A DNA stretch of 21,844 nt from an uncultured Blautia sp. (GTDB taxonomy: Bacteria; Bacillota; Clostridia; Lachnospirales; Lachnospiraceae), in NCBI GenBank assembly GCA_946538475.1, contig CAMNGN010000010.1, positions 1-21,844 on the forward strand, read 5' to 3'. This document shows positions 21,797-21,844 of the stretch, piece after piece. Both the position numbers and the translations under genes were made by a program. Within the stretch, counting starts at the first letter, position 1; every line of letters begins with the position of its first letter. The notes beneath the pieces were generated by a model. The model saw only the letters and a list, made by a program, of their open reading frames with translations, was not told where the DNA came from and searched no databases.

Positions 21797-21826
21797 ATTA
21801 TATAACAAAGTCGAAGTAAATGTAAA
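21797..21826 (-). promoter_or_regulatory. Promoter for mecA
   Basis: On the reverse strand TTTACA (21826-21821) and TATAAT (21802-21797), an exact -10 consensus, are 18 bases apart. The leader is about 100 bases. A second TATAAT-like word (21758-21753) lacks a -35. Confidence 0.6.
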
Positions 21827-21844
21827 GAATTCCGGGACATTTTT

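Overview
The window looks like a chromosomal segment of a Gram-positive anaerobe of the Clostridia, most likely a Lachnospiraceae-type gut or rumen fermenter. Pointers are the rpsF-ssb-rpsR-gdpP-rplI-dnaB block, MecA, a DUF951 protein, a DUF3877-like protein, strong AGGAGG-type ribosome binding sites, and a sugar ABC importer with no ATPase gene of its own. This placement is inference from gene content; no rRNA or other marker is present.

Region 1 (1-10509) is a carbohydrate-utilisation locus. A leftward GH94 cellobiose-phosphorylase-like gene, cut by the window edge, is divergent from a LacI-family regulator. The regulator is followed by an ABC sugar importer (substrate-binding protein, MalF-like and MalG-like permeases), and then by a separate two-gene transcription unit encoding a GH31 enzyme with YicI-type alpha-xylosidase signatures and a GH13 enzyme with an unusual C-terminal tail. 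A shared operator-like motif, CGRAAACGRTT, lies upstream of GH94, of the regulator and of the binding protein. This suggests one regulon that imports oligosaccharides, removes alpha-linked xylose or glucose caps inside the cell and phosphorolyses the beta-glucoside core. Two tandem hairpins between the binding protein and the permeases probably set their relative expression.

Region 2 (10510-14858) starts with an HPr-fold protein that lacks the phosphorylatable histidine but keeps the regulatory serine. It has its own near-consensus promoter with a cre-like element inside it. Then comes a probable operon: a tyrosine-phosphatase-like protein whose catalytic cysteine is glycine, a DUF3877-like protein, a class B sortase, a Sir2 deacylase and a DUF951 protein.

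Region 3 (14859-20307) is the conserved housekeeping block rpsF-ssb-rpsR, gdpP (cyclic-di-AMP phosphodiesterase), rplI and dnaB, ended by a hairpin shared with a convergent ferredoxin gene.

Region 4 (20308-21844) has a small leftward 2[4Fe-4S] ferredoxin, a divergent CxxC DUF1858 protein, and a leftward mecA whose best start is TTG.

No tRNA, rRNA, CRISPR array, insertion sequence or phage gene was seen. The most unusual points are the predicted dead phosphatase, the His-less HPr-like protein, the phased CGAAAA tracts in the GH94/LacI intergenic region, the GH13 tail module and the binding protein without a lipobox.
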